64,000 bases of DNA from Natrononativus amylolyticus (GTDB taxonomy: Archaea; Halobacteriota; Halobacteria; Halobacteriales; Natrialbaceae). The stretch covers positions 704,155 to 768,154 of the forward strand of contig NZ_CP101459.1 of the NCBI RefSeq assembly GCF_024362525.1. Reading direction: 5' to 3'. Positions 44,683 to 55,100 of this stretch are shown here, piece after piece. The number at the start of each line of letters is the position of its first letter. Within the stretch, counting starts at the first letter, position 1. Below the pieces are notes generated by a model. The model ran no database searches. It was given only the letters and a program-made list of their open reading frames with translations, and was not told the DNA's origin. The position numbers and the translations under genes are program-made.

Positions 44683-45290
44683 ACGACGGACCGATCGACG
44701 GAGAGACCCACAGATAGTCGACCCGGTCGGACACCCGCGCTGTCTTGGTATGGGAGGGTTTTCTTGGAACGTGGAGGCTCTCGAGCGTTTCGTGACCCTG
44801 TGGTCAGGCCTCCCCGTGGACACCAGCTGTCTTCGGGCTGGTTGCGATCTCACCGGAATCTCTGCATCGGTCGGTAGACACAGCCGTCGTTCGGTGTACT
44901 CGAGGCCGTTCTTTCGCTCTTGGCGTCTGCGGATCGCGAGACGGTGGTTGGTGAGATTCTGGAGGGCGTCGATGGTTCGCGAGACGAGTTTCTTGGCGTA
45001 CGCGTCGCTCGTGCCGGGTTCCTGTCGGCGGATCCAGTGTTTCATCTCCAAGGCTTTGACGAACTCTCTGACGGCTTTGGATCCGGTCTCCCACGGGTTG
45101 TCGCCAACACTCGGGTCGGTACGGGCTTGCCAGCGTTTGGCGGCGAGTCGCGTCGGGAGCGAGTTCGCCGTCGACCGAAGCATGTCTTCGTCCATCCGGG
45201 CGAGTTGCTGGATCGGCAGCAGGTCGCCGTGGGCGAACGTGACGTCGGCGGTTCTGTCGAGCGGATCCTCGCTCTCGGGGAGGCGGGGGT
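44683..45290. repeat. Duplicated block, copy A
   Basis: About 600 bp, closely similar to 52081-52690 in the same orientation. It covers the 3' part of an unknown gene and ~120 bp beyond it, including gacggaccgatcgacggaga and cgcgctgtcttggtatggga in both copies. Similarity falls off upstream of codon ~20 of copy A. Confidence 0.75.
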
Positions 45291-45351
45291 CGGTGTGGCC
45301 GTCGTCCGTGGTGCGTGTCTCGAGGTGGGAGTACTGGTGACGATCGATCAC
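44804..45351 (-). pseudogene. Unknown element gene, copy A (5'-truncated, 3' frameshift)
   Basis: GTG at 45351 opens a frame reading DGHTDPRLPESEDPL, FAHGDLLPIQQLARMDEDML, TDPSVGDNPWETGSKAVREF and AYAKKLVSRTIDALQNLTN up to about 44830, close to the gene at 52201-52915. Copy A lacks the first ~100 residues of that version and shifts frame near its end; the equivalent stop is at 44804. Open frame continues downstream only as an antisense shadow. Basic-helical content would fit a DNA-binding protein of a virus or plasmid; function unknown. Confidence 0.55.
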
Positions 45352-45404
45352 CAGTCGATTCTTGAGTAGGTCGGTAGCTCCGATGCCATGTCGGGTGGGG
45401 TAGG

Positions 45405-45845
45405 TTACTCGGTGTCAAGTGCTGGAAGCCGGTCGTCGAATAACCGCTCGATGGCCTCCCACAGCACTTCGGCCGGAACCGATTTCGAAAAGTGCGCGCT
45501 CGTGTGGTCGCTCTCACCGGTCTCTGGGCGCTCGTATTGGAAGTGCACCGGCCCGAGTTCGGGGTGGTCCTCGTCACGATGCCACCCGCAGTTGAACCCG
45601 GTGTTCGGATCGGCGTAGTGAATCCGATAATACGCGTCTCCGTCGGCGTATCGCCACTCGACCTCGAGTGTCGGTGACTGTGGTCCCGTCGTGGGCGTGA
45701 CGCGATTCGGATCGATCGTTGCGCGCACGAACCGTTTGCTGATGCTGTCCGGTTCGTACTCGACGGCCGTGATTTCCGGCTGGCGTTGCAACACGTCCTT
45801 CAACCCGTCGTAGACGGCGCTATCGGTGACACCTGGGAGCCCCAT
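45405..45845 (-). CDS. TumE-like protein of a two-gene toxin-antitoxin-like unit
   Basis: 146 residues. SPTLEVEWRYADGDAYYRIHY, GWHRDEDHPELGPVHFQYE and then a conserved C-terminal helix (AEVLWEAIERLF) follow the pattern of TumE/DUF6516 proteins (hydrophobic pocket with HHPEL-like and PHxH-like stretches). The upstream winged-helix gene ends 6 bp before it. Recognition is by eye. If right, it is the toxin of the pair. Confidence 0.55.
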   Translation of the reverse strand: MGLPGVTDSAVYDGLKDVLQRQPEITAVEYEPDSISKRFVRATIDPNRVTPTTGPQSPTLEVEWRYADGDAYYRIHYADPNTGFNCGWHRDEDHPELGPVHFQYERPETGESDHTSAHFSKSVPAEVLWEAIERLFDDRLPALDTE

Positions 45846-45851
45846 CGGCGG

Positions 45852-46376
45852 TCACACCGAGAGGGTGTCCCGCTCGCTCGCCCAATCGTACTCGTTGAGC
45901 GCCGCCCGCACGACCGGGAGTCGCCCCTCGAGGTGTTCCCACTCGCTGGCGATCTCGCGGCGGCGCTCGATCTCGGCTTCGTTCTCGAGGTCGGCGATGC
46001 TCGCGCGGAGCTCGCCGGGGCGTTCGATCCCGTACGTGTCTTTCCACTCCGTGATCCGGGTTCGCATCGACGTAAGGGCGGTCGTGAGTTCCTCACGAGT
46101 GTGTTCGCGCTGGAGGGTAGCGATCTCCCGGTACGTGGCCATCAACTGATCGATACAGTAGAGTGTCTGGTCGCCCCGCTCGAGTTTTCGAAGGACGTCG
46201 TCTTCGACGAGCTGCTCGAGGTACTTCTGGGCGGTTTTGACCGAGACCTCCGTCTCGGTGGCGACCTGCGACGCCGTCCGCGGCGTCCGCAGGGTGCGTG
46301 CGGCAACACGGACTCGGTCGCCACGCGTCAGCGAGGGGCGTGTTTCGGCCTCCGACGCCGGCGAATCGTCAGCCAT
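45852..46376 (-). CDS. Winged-helix regulator of the TumE-like pair
   Basis: 174 residues. ArsR/TrmB-like winged helix at about 20-75 (VRVAARTLRTPRTASQVATE; TAQKYLEQLVEDDVL), then a coiled-coil-rich C-terminus (ASIADLENEAEIERRREI). I recall this plan as the haloarchaeal DUF7342 family. A palindrome containing the TATA element lies 28-47 bp upstream and is a likely self-operator. Confidence 0.75.
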   Translation of the reverse strand: MADDSPASEAETRPSLTRGDRVRVAARTLRTPRTASQVATETEVSVKTAQKYLEQLVEDDVLRKLERGDQTLYCIDQLMATYREIATLQREHTREELTTALTSMRTRITEWKDTYGIERPGELRASIADLENEAEIERRREIASEWEHLEGRLPVVRAALNEYDWASERDTLSV

Positions 46377-46403
46377 ACCCGTGTCTACGCCCCGCTGGAA
46401 TAT

Positions 46404-46423
46404 ATATCCACTGGGATGGATAT
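46404..46423. promoter_or_regulatory. Palindrome over the promoter of the TumE-like operon
   Basis: ATATCCACTGGGATGGATAT: 7-6-7 perfect inverted repeat overlapping a TATA-like tatatatcc. It is 28-47 bp before the winged-helix start at 46376. Binding here would block transcription. Confidence 0.6.
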
Positions 46424-46573
46424 CTGTTCGAGATCACTCCCAGCGAGTCGCCCCATCGCCTCCCACGCGCGTGGTGGTCGTCCCATGGGGCTTTTCGCCT
46501 ATGATCGCGGTCAGGGCCTGCTGTCCTCCGAACGGTATTGGTCGCGCCCGTGCGGGTGAAACCTCGTGATGGG

Positions 46574-47323
46574 TCAGAGCTTCTCGAGAACCCGTATCTC
46601 GACGACGGTGACCTCGCACGGTTCGAACGCCAGTACGGCGGAACCGATCGGGCAGAGCAGGCCCTCCACGGCGGGTTCGCGGCCGCGACGGGGCTGGTCT
46701 ACTCGGCGTTCTCCCGGGAGACCCACGTCATCCCCCACGCCGAGGCCCGCGAGCGCGCCGTCGACAACTGGCGGGTGTACGGCTACGACGTCGGTTGGCA
46801 GAACCCCACCGTCCTCCTCGAAATCGGCAAGACCGCCTACGACCAGCTGGTCGTCGTCGATCTGTTCTACGAGGATAAACGACACGTCGAAGACGTCATC
46901 AAATGGCTCAAAGACGGCAACAAGCCCGCCGGCCCAATTTACTGCGACCACGAACCCACCCATATCGACAAGCTCAAGCGGGCGGGGTACCCCGCAGAGC
47001 AGGCGACCAAGGACCGCGACGAGGGGTTCGCCGAGGTACGCAAGTTCCTCGAAGCCGACGAGAACCTCTCGATACCCCGCCGAGGGAAACTGGTCTATAT
47101 GCCCGACGGCAGCGTCAGGCACACCTCGGAGTTCAGCCGGACTTCCTCCAAGGAGTCGAGTTCACCCGCCGAGCCCGTCGTCGGGTTGCTGGTCTCCGAG
47201 CAGTGTCGCCCCCTCATCCAGGAGTTCTACGGCTACAAGGTCGATCACGTCGGGACACCGGGTGCCGACGACCACTGTCTCGACGCGCTCCGGTATGCGC
47301 TGATGGGCGTCGCCAGTCGGTAA
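46574..47323 (+). pseudogene. Phage terminase large subunit, C-terminal fragment
   Basis: About 250 residues from ENPYLDDGDLARFERQYGG onward. VYGYDVGWQNPTVLLEIG is the first acidic strand of the terminase nuclease domain, and GADDHCLDALRYALMG the last. QLVVVDLFYEDKRHVEDVI lies between. The ATPase half is missing upstream; nothing like it lies in the preceding 200 bp. A provirus remnant. Confidence 0.75.
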
Positions 47324-47385
47324 CCCCTGGCGCTGGGTCCGGTGGACGAGTCGTCAGCCCGTCGATCCCGACACCGAGCCGGGAC

Positions 47386-47640
47386 CGCCGGAGCGATATC
47401 GACCTCTGGGTGCTCGTCGCGGAGTCCCGCGGTGCCCGACACCGGGGGAACGAACTCGCGACCGACCTCAGTCGAGACCGCTTCGACGGCGAGCGCTACG
47501 CGTTCCAGATCCTGGTCGAAACCGTCGACTCCGCACAGAACTACGCTGATCGGCTCACCGAGATCTTCACCGATGCGATCACGCTCTACGAAACCGCGGA
47601 CCTCCGCCGGCTCAAACGGGCGGTGTTGACGAACGCCTGA
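47386..47640 (+). pseudogene. MNT nucleotidyltransferase, 3' fragment
   Basis: 84 codons in frame: RRSDIDLWVLVAES, RFDGERYAFQILVETVDSAQ, EIFTDAITLYETADLRR, LKRAVLTNA. These match the last third of the MNT proteins at 43323 and 55560. The GS motif and winged helix are lost; sequence before 47386 is unrelated. Its orientation is plus, unlike the copy at 43.3 kb. Confidence 0.75.
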
Positions 47641-47692
47641 AGACTCGGCGGCCGCGTTCGCCGGGCGGGTCGTGGTCACCTTGGTCGCGTTC

Positions 47693-48661
47693 TCACCGGC
47701 GTGTCGAGAGCCCACCCAGATAGTGCAGCAGGATCGTCGCGCCGGTGATGCTCGTGAGCCCGTTGACGTCGTGTGGCGGGGCGATCTCGACGAGATCCAT
47801 TCCGAGCGATTTCGGGTGTGAGCCGACCGCGTACACGCCCTCGAGGATGTCCCACGCCGACAGCCCGCCAGGGCTGGGTGCGGCCGTCCCCGGCGCAATG
47901 GAGAGGTCGAGACAGTCGATGTCGACGGTCGCGAAGAAGCCGTCTGTGCCTGTCGTTGCGATCTCTAACGCTTCGGAGACGACCGTTTCCATTCCCTGGC
48001 GGGCGACGTCCCGTCCCGAGAAGACGGTGATCCCCTGGTCGTCGGCGTACTCCATGTACGGCTTCGAGTTCATGAATCCCCGGATGCCGACCTGGGCGTA
48101 GTGCTCGCCGTCGAACTCGGGACGTTCCTCGAGGAGTTGGCGAAACTGTACGCCCGAGGAGGGCTGACCGCCGTGTGAGTGGCGGAGGTCCTGGTGAGCG
48201 TCGAACTGGATGAGACCCAGGTTCTCGATGTCCGGGCGCTCGCATGCCGCTGCGACCGTTGCATACGAGATCGAGTGGTCGCCGCCGACGACGACCGGCG
48301 TCACGCCGCGGTCGAACAGCGCGGTCATGACGTCCTCCGTGCGGGCGTGGGTCGTCGCGATGTCCATCAGATCCACGTCGACGTCACCGAGATCCGCGAT
48401 CTCGATGTCGGCGATATCGACGTCGAAATCCGGCGAGTAGGTGGTGTTATAGTAAAACGCCTGACGCACGGCGTCGGGGGCCTCCCGCGACCCGCTGCGC
48501 ACGACGGACGCGCCGTCGTAGGGGACCCCGAGTAGGCCCGCATCGGGCGTCGAGTCGCGGTCCCACGGGCGAAGCGCCGCGTTGAGTCGTGTCTCGTACT
48601 CGTCTTCGATGTAGCCGTTGATCGTCACTCCCGGCGGCTGGAGATGCGTGAGGTCGGCCAT
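47693..48661 (-). CDS. Ureohydrolase (agmatinase/arginase/formiminoglutamase family)
   Basis: 322 residues from ATG 48661. Manganese ligands are visible: VVVGGDHSISYAT, LIQFDAHQDLRHSHGG and TVDIDCLDLSIAPGTA. The specific substrate (agmatine, formiminoglutamate or a guanidino acid) is not evident, as the specificity loop is not diagnostic by eye. It follows a sodium-symporter gene (60 bp) on the same strand and may use the solute imported by it. Confidence 0.85.
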   Translation of the reverse strand: MADLTHLQPPGVTINGYIEDEYETRLNAALRPWDRDSTPDAGLLGVPYDGASVVRSGSREAPDAVRQAFYYNTTYSPDFDVDIADIEIADLGDVDVDLMDIATTHARTEDVMTALFDRGVTPVVVGGDHSISYATVAAACERPDIENLGLIQFDAHQDLRHSHGGQPSSGVQFRQLLEERPEFDGEHYAQVGIRGFMNSKPYMEYADDQGITVFSGRDVARQGMETVVSEALEIATTGTDGFFATVDIDCLDLSIAPGTAAPSPGGLSAWDILEGVYAVGSHPKSLGMDLVEIAPPHDVNGLTSITGATILLHYLGGLSTRR

Positions 48662-48721
48662 GGCCGAGTCAATGGAGAACGCAGCCAAAGGATTTGCGAC
48701 CGCGGTAAGGGTCGTGGGAGC

Positions 48722-50197
48722 TCAGTCGTCGTCGGTCTCGCCGGGTCCGGTTCGGTACCCGGCGAAGTACTCCTCGGTGTTGGCGGGCGGCTGAGTGACG
48801 CTACTGACGCCGATGGCGACGACGGCCGAGACGATGAACGCCGCGAACCCCTCGTAGAGGCCGAACGGCGGGAAGTAATACCAGAGCACGGCGGTCACGC
48901 TCCCGGTGATCATCCCCGCGACCACGCCCTCCTGGGTCAGCCCGCGCCAGTACAGCGAGAGGACCACCAGCGGTGCGAACACACACGCAACCCCCGCCCA
49001 CGCGAACAGGATGAACCAGAACACCACCCCGGTGAACTGGAGGGCACCCGCGAGGGCGACGACGCTGAGGACGACCACCATGATCCGACTGTACCGGACC
49101 ATCTGTTGTTGGTCGGCGTCCTCGTTGATCACGTTGTGATAGATCTCGCGGACGGCTGCACCGACACCGGCGACGAGCTGGGAGTCCCCGGTTGACATGA
49201 TCGCCGCGAACAGCGCCGCGACGAACACCCCCGCGAGCAGCGGATGCATGAATATCTCGAGCATCACGGTGTACCCCATCTCGGGATCTGCGATGTCGGG
49301 GACGATCGCGCGGACTGACCAGCCGACGAGGATCGAGCCCATGTCGATCAACACCCAGACGAGTGCGGCGATCGCGATCGACTGGGCGGCGGTCTCCGAA
49401 TCGCGGGTTCCCATCAGTCGGCCCATCGAGTGTGGCGAACCCATGTAGCCCGAGCCGATCCCGAAGACGGTACCCAACAACAGGAGGAACGCACTCAGTT
49501 CCATCCCGCCGGTCACCGTCAGCAACGCGGGGTCCTGCTGGGCGAGTTCGGCGACGAAGGGCCCCCAACCACCGACGTGGACGACCGAAAGGACGACGAT
49601 CGCCCAGAGGCCGACCAGCATCATCACGCCCTGGACCACGTCCGTCCACGCGCCGGCGATGTAACCGCCCAACAGCGTATAGAGTAAGATGAGGACGAAC
49701 GCAATCACGACGCCGAGTTCGTAGCTACCGCCGATTCCAGTGAAGGCCGTCCCGGCGGCGGCCATCTGGGAGGCGACGTACATCGTCATAAAGATGAGGA
49801 CGATGATCCCGCCGACGAGCGTCACCATGTTGTTCGAGTCCTCGACGCGGGCGCTCAGGTGGTCGACGAGCGTGATCGAATCGACCTGTTCAGACTGGGC
49901 GCGCAGGCGTGGCGAGAGGGTGTATTGGATGATCACCCCGATCAGATCGCCGACGAGAAACCAGAACGCCGAGACGCCGAAGGCGAAGGCCGTGCCGACC
50001 AGTCCGACGAACTGGTAGCCGCTGGCCACCGATGTCGCGCCGGTAAACGCCGTCGCGACCGACCCGATCGACCGATCGCCCAGCAGGTAATCCGACAGCG
50101 TCTCGTCGGGTCGGGAGACGTAGGCGTACACCCCAATGCCCAATACCGTGAGCAGGTACAGACTGAATCCGACCCAGATCTGGATATCGACGCTCAC
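48722..50197 (-). CDS. Sodium:solute symporter (SSS/PutP family)
   Basis: 491 residues with about 13 helices. DYLLGDRSIGSVATAFTGAT, SGYQFVGLVGTAFAFG and GAWTDVVQGVMMLVGL are SSS signatures; the sodium-site Ser/Thr region AALFAAIMSTGDSQL is intact. GTG start overlaps the stop of the small upstream membrane gene (GTGA). Substrate is likely an amino acid, guanidino compound or carboxylate, judging from neighbours. Confidence 0.9.
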   Translation of the reverse strand: MSVDIQIWVGFSLYLLTVLGIGVYAYVSRPDETLSDYLLGDRSIGSVATAFTGATSVASGYQFVGLVGTAFAFGVSAFWFLVGDLIGVIIQYTLSPRLRAQSEQVDSITLVDHLSARVEDSNNMVTLVGGIIVLIFMTMYVASQMAAAGTAFTGIGGSYELGVVIAFVLILLYTLLGGYIAGAWTDVVQGVMMLVGLWAIVVLSVVHVGGWGPFVAELAQQDPALLTVTGGMELSAFLLLLGTVFGIGSGYMGSPHSMGRLMGTRDSETAAQSIAIAALVWVLIDMGSILVGWSVRAIVPDIADPEMGYTVMLEIFMHPLLAGVFVAALFAAIMSTGDSQLVAGVGAAVREIYHNVINEDADQQQMVRYSRIMVVVLSVVALAGALQFTGVVFWFILFAWAGVACVFAPLVVLSLYWRGLTQEGVVAGMITGSVTAVLWYYFPPFGLYEGFAAFIVSAVVAIGVSSVTQPPANTEEYFAGYRTGPGETDDD

Positions 50198-50334
50198 GTG
50201 TCTCGCCCCTCACGGACCCACGCCTTGCTCATCATGTGTCTGTATAACGCCCACCCGAGCACCGGAAAGAACACCACTATGAATCCGATGAACAGGTACG
50301 AACTCAGCGGCATCTCTGTGCCTGTGACTAGCAT
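50194..50334 (-). CDS. Small membrane partner of the SSS symporter
   Basis: 46 residues from ATG 50334, with one hydrophobic helix (SYLFIGFIVVFFPVLGWAL) and a basic end (YRHMMSKAWVREGRDT). TATA-like cttatat about 27 bp upstream supports 50334 rather than the ATG at 50361. Its stop overlaps the symporter start by 4 nt, so the two are coupled. It resembles by layout the small subunits accompanying some SSS carriers. Confidence 0.6.
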   Translation of the reverse strand: MLVTGTEMPLSSYLFIGFIVVFFPVLGWALYRHMMSKAWVREGRDT

Positions 50335-50455
50335 GGAAGGGGATTTCGAGTCACCGATCATATAAGTTGACACTGGGGCACATTGTGCTGGCACTCCCTC
50401 CGGTGGCCGACTAGAGCAGGTCGGGCACTCGCCCGTAGAGGCCGCCGGTGGCGGG

Positions 50456-51172
50456 TCAGAGAGACCGATCGAAGAGCGTGCCCAGCGACGGGCGGTCATG
50501 TTCGACCCCGGCCACCTCGAGCAGGTTCCAGAGCGTCGCCTGATTGCTCGATACGACGGGCTTTCCGAGGTCGGCTTCGAGGTCGTCGATGATCTCGAAG
50601 GTCCGGTAGTTCGTACAGCTGATGAAGACGCAGTCGGCGTCAGGGGTGTCGACTGCACGTGCCTGTCGGGCGGCCCGCGACGGCGGTTGGGCGCCCATCG
50701 CCAGATCGCTCTCGAGGCCGAGGCCGTCGATCGCCGTCACCTCGTACCCACACGCCTCGAGGAACGCTCGCTCCAGGTCGTTGAGGTCGTCGATGTAGGG
50801 AGTCGCGACCGCGACCGTGTGCACGCCGAGGGTCTCGAGGGCGCGGTCGACGGCTGCGGCAGTCGCGACGGCCGGGCCGTCAGTCAACCTCGATAGCTGG
50901 CGTTCGATGTCGGTGGCTGTCTCCGGGCCGTCGAGGAGGCTCCCGACCGTACACGCAAAGCCTATGGCGTCGACGTTGGCAGTCGCGAGCAACGACCCGC
51001 AGCGCTCGACGGAGTCGAGCATCTCACGGAGGGTTTCCGCGGTCGCGGTGTCCTCGAGGCGCATCCGGGCGACGTGGACCGAGGCGTCCTCGGGGACCGC
51101 GCCGGTGTACTCCGGTTCGCTCGTCGTCGAGGAGGGGATGATGAGGCCGAGGCGGGCGCGCGAACCGTACAT
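50456..51172 (-). CDS. Asp/Glu racemase-like or maleate isomerase/AMDase-family enzyme
   Basis: 238 residues. RLGLIIPSSTTSEPEY opens the fold; the paired catalytic Cys motifs are IGFACTVGS (about 82) and VFISCTNYRTFEI (about 186). Both Cys residues are kept, as in maleate cis-trans isomerase and Asp/Glu racemase. LEACGYEVTAIDGLGLESD is typical of the maleate/AMDase branch. First gene of the minus-strand run leading to the symporter and ureohydrolase. Confidence 0.85.
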   Translation of the reverse strand: MYGSRARLGLIIPSSTTSEPEYTGAVPEDASVHVARMRLEDTATAETLREMLDSVERCGSLLATANVDAIGFACTVGSLLDGPETATDIERQLSRLTDGPAVATAAAVDRALETLGVHTVAVATPYIDDLNDLERAFLEACGYEVTAIDGLGLESDLAMGAQPPSRAARQARAVDTPDADCVFISCTNYRTFEIIDDLEADLGKPVVSSNQATLWNLLEVAGVEHDRPSLGTLFDRSL

Positions 51173-51214
51173 ATTGTGTATCAGGTGATGTCGCAGTATA
51201 GGGGTTTGGTCCGT

Positions 51215-51919
51215 CTACAGGATATCGATTCGATCGATCATCGCCGCATCGACGTCCGCGGCCGCGACCGCCTCGAGCTGGGCACGCGTGCGGATCGTCC
51301 AGGCGACGACGTCGAGGCCGGCGGCGTGGGCCGCCTCGACGATGTCCGTGTGGACACACAGTTCTTGAGGAACCTCGAGGAAGGTGCACTCGAGGCCCGT
51401 TGCGGTGTCGATCGCCTCGCGGCGCTCGGCGGCCGTGATCGATGCCGGATCGACGTCTTCGTACTGAAAGTGGGGGAACGAGACGAACCCCGGGCGGATC
51501 TCCCAGGGCAACTCAGTTGCCGCCGCCAGAATCTCGGGATCGGTCGAACAGATGTAGACGTCGTGGTCGTACCGATCGACGACCTGCCGGACCGCCTCTG
51601 CGATCCCGGCCTGTTTCAGATCGAGTTGGACGTCCACGGTCGTCGGGAGCACTTCGAGTGCGTCTTCGAGTGTGGGTATCCGGGCGGTCGTTCCGCACAC
51701 CTCGAGGTCCCGGAGGGTGGCGTAGTCGGTGTCGGCGACCGTGTGAGACTCGCCGGTGAGTGCGTCGGTCGTCGCGTCGTGAAAGAGCACGACCTCGCCC
51801 GAGCCACACTGCATGACGTCGAGTTCGATCCGGTCGACGACCTCGGCGACGGCCCGGATCGCGCGCACCGTGTTCTCCGGAAACTGATCGGCACACCCGC
51901 GGTGGGCGATGTGTTCCAT
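51215..51919 (-). CDS. Glycerophosphodiester phosphodiesterase (GDPD)
   Basis: 234 residues from ATG 51919. EHIAHRGCADQFPENTVRAI carries the catalytic His and the ENT motif; IELDVMQCGSGEVVLFHDAT supplies the E-x-D and second His. The C-terminal GLDVVAWTIRTRAQLEAV is typical. It would hydrolyse glycerophosphodiesters. The 5' side runs into the duplicated block (copy B), which may have replaced the original promoter. Confidence 0.9.
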   Translation of the reverse strand: MEHIAHRGCADQFPENTVRAIRAVAEVVDRIELDVMQCGSGEVVLFHDATTDALTGESHTVADTDYATLRDLEVCGTTARIPTLEDALEVLPTTVDVQLDLKQAGIAEAVRQVVDRYDHDVYICSTDPEILAAATELPWEIRPGFVSFPHFQYEDVDPASITAAERREAIDTATGLECTFLEVPQELCVHTDIVEAAHAAGLDVVAWTIRTRAQLEAVAAADVDAAMIDRIDIL

Positions 51920-52080
51920 GGACGAGGCCTCGGTCGAGAGCGGGTTAGGCGTATCGGTCGGAACGATTCGAGTGCAGTCTCGTCGAGACACCGGCTGTGA
52001 ACCTCGCCCTGTTCGGGACCGAGTCCGTAGACAGCTGGTGTCCTCGGTGGATCTCGAGAGCGTGTCGTGTGCAGTCCCGA

Positions 52081-52690
52081 CGACGGACCGATCGACGGAG
52101 AGACCCACCGGTAGCCGACGTTCGGACACCCGCGCTGTCTTGGTATGGGAGGGTTCTCTTGGTGAGTGTGTGCCCTCTCGAGGGTGTCGTCTCCCTGTGG
52201 TCAGGCCTCCCCGTGGACGCCAGCTGTCACCGGCCGCTCGGACCTGGTGTGTGTCTCACCCGGGAGCTCCGCATCCGCGGGGACGAGGAGGCGGCGCTCT
52301 GTGTACTCGAGCCCGTTCTTGCGTTCGGTCCGTTTGCGGATCGCCAGCCGGTGGCTCGACAGGTCCATGAGCGCGTCGATGGTCCGTGAGACCAGTTTCT
52401 TGGCGTACGTCTCACTGGTCCCGGGTTCCTGGCGGCGGATCCAGTGTTTTAGGTCGCTCGCTTTGACGAACTCTCTGACGGTCTTGGAGCCGGGCTCCCA
52501 GGGGTTGTCGCCGACACTCGGGTCGGTGCGGGCCTGCCAGAGGTTGGCGGCGAGGCGCGTCGGGAGCGAGTTCGCCGTCGACCGGAGCATCTCCTCGTCC
52601 ATGCGGGCGAGTTGCTGGATCGGCAGCAGGTCGCCGTGGGCGAGCGTGATCGTGGAACCCCGCTCGAGCGGATCCTCGCTTTCCGGGAGG
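52081..52690. repeat. Duplicated block, copy B
   Basis: Sister of 44683-45290. It covers the 3' region of the pseudogene 52201-52915 and ~120 bp beyond. Same strand and order as copy A, with base changes throughout. Confidence 0.75.
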
Positions 52691-52915
52691 CGGTAGTAGG
52701 TGTGGCCGTCGTCTTTGGTGAGTTTCTCGAGTTTGCCGTCGGGGACGTCGATCTCGTGGGGGTCGACGGTCTCGGTTCGGAGATGCGCCCCTTTCTCGAG
52801 TTCGCGGGCCTGGAGTTCCTCGAGGCGGTCGGTCTCCGCAGGAAGCCGTTCTTCAGGCCCGGTCGGACCACAGCAGCGTCCCGTCGCCCGTCTCGTTCTG
52901 GCCAGGATAACTCAT
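52201..52915 (-). pseudogene. Unknown element gene, copy B (frameshifted near the start)
   Basis: ATG at 52915 gives MSYPGQNETGDGTLLWSDRA and a stop; a shifted frame continues PEERLPAETDRLEELQAREL, TVDPHEIDVPDGKLEKL, DGHTYYRLPESEDPLERGS, HGDLLPIQQLARMDEEMLRS, SHRLAIRKRTERKNGLEYTE and ends TAGVHGEA. The shift is near 52855. An internal ATG (52602) leaves a 133-residue frame. More complete than copy A. I recognise no domain; the C-terminal half looks like a winged helix. Confidence 0.55.
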
Positions 52916-53121
52916 GAATCCGCCGAGTACCCGAGATGGTACCGACGATTGCGTTCAAGTTGGGCCTCACTGAGTCGATCAGCCGCCGGCTGTCTATTGC
53001 TGTGTAACGAAAAGAAAACACAAAGAGAGGTCGCGGACGTTGCGCAGGTGACACAAAATAAAGCGCATGCCCCCGTCTTCAGGCGGGGGTTGAGCGATAG
53101 GCACTGCCGAACAACCGCCGA

Positions 53122-53265
53122 CTATTGCCCGTCAGGGGTCTCCTCGCGGACGCGCTTCTCGCCTTCGAGGAGCAATCCCTTCCACGTTAGGCCACGGCGT
53201 TTCTTGAGTTCTTTCAACCGCTCGTACTGCTCATCGTCGTCGAACTCGATTCGAATCTCAACCAT
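53122..53265 (-). CDS. 47-aa TnpB-associated protein
   Basis: ATG 53265, stop at 53122. Starts VEIRIEFDDDEQYERLKELK, followed by KRRGLTWKGLLLEGEKRV. The pattern is a short strand then two helices, like a ribbon-helix-helix or similar small DNA-binding protein. It is divergent from tnpB with 53 bp between starts. Similar small genes accompany haloarchaeal tnpB elements; a regulator role is likely. Too short for most gene callers. Confidence 0.65.
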   Translation of the reverse strand: MVEIRIEFDDDEQYERLKELKKRRGLTWKGLLLEGEKRVREETPDGQ

Positions 53266-53318
53266 ATACTATCACACAAACCACACACTTATGTGTCTTA
53301 CGTCCCAAGAAGTAGTTG

Positions 53319-54559
<1,241 letters not shown>

Positions 54560-54581
<22 letters not shown>

Positions 54582-54660
54582 GAGAAAGTCGCTCTCGTGG
54601 TGGTTCGGCATGAGCCGAGACCCCCAACGTGAGGATTCCCGCGCCTTTAGGCGCGGTGAG
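54560..54660 (+). ncRNA. Probable right-end guide (omega) RNA of element 1
   Basis: By family knowledge, the guide RNA of TnpB is transcribed from the end of tnpB through the right end. Here the 3' end of tnpB, the 57-nt gap and the hairpin 54639-54656 fit that place. The guide segment would be the bases just beyond the element's right end. Ends are approximate. Confidence 0.4.
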
Positions 54661-54827
54661 GATGTCAATGAGGTTACGATCCGAAATCGATCTCAAGAGC
54701 AAATCGAGGCAATGGGTATACACTAGTTTAGCAAGGCTAGCGACACCGCCTACTCCTCGGTTGAGTGAGCCTACACCGGACTACGGGATCGGTAACAAAT
54801 AGCACGTTTACTGAAGTGTCTTGTGAG

Positions 54828-55100
54828 ATGGACGACCTCACAGGGTTCCAACGAGATCTACTGTACGTCATTGCCGGTGCTAACCGACCATCCGGCCAAG
54901 AAGTCAAAGTGGAGGTTGAGCAGTATTACGATACTGACATCAATCATGGGCGACTGTACCCCAATCTCGATACCGTGGTGAACAAAGAGTTGGTCGAAAA
55001 AGGAAAGCTCGATAGACGAACGAATTACTACGCTATCACGGACGCAGGTGAGCGAGCAATTGAGGAACGACGAGAGTGGGAGTTACAGTACGTCGGTTAG
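54828..55100 (+). CDS. PadR-family regulator
   Basis: 90 residues from ATG 54828. LTGFQRDLLYVIAGANRPSG, HGRLYPNLDTVVNKELVEKG and NYYAITDAGERAI are the PadR winged-helix motifs. No C-terminal dimer domain beyond the short helix, as in the small haloarchaeal group. Its 3' end overlaps that of the convergent gene at 55097 by 4 bp. Confidence 0.85.
   Translation: MDDLTGFQRDLLYVIAGANRPSGQEVKVEVEQYYDTDINHGRLYPNLDTVVNKELVEKGKLDRRTNYYAITDAGERAIEERREWELQYVG

Noticed and set aside
44155..44803. Extension of the copy A frame beyond the homologous region
   Set aside because: The continuation is antisense to the exported-protein gene at 44167-44583, and similarity to copy B ends near 44830.
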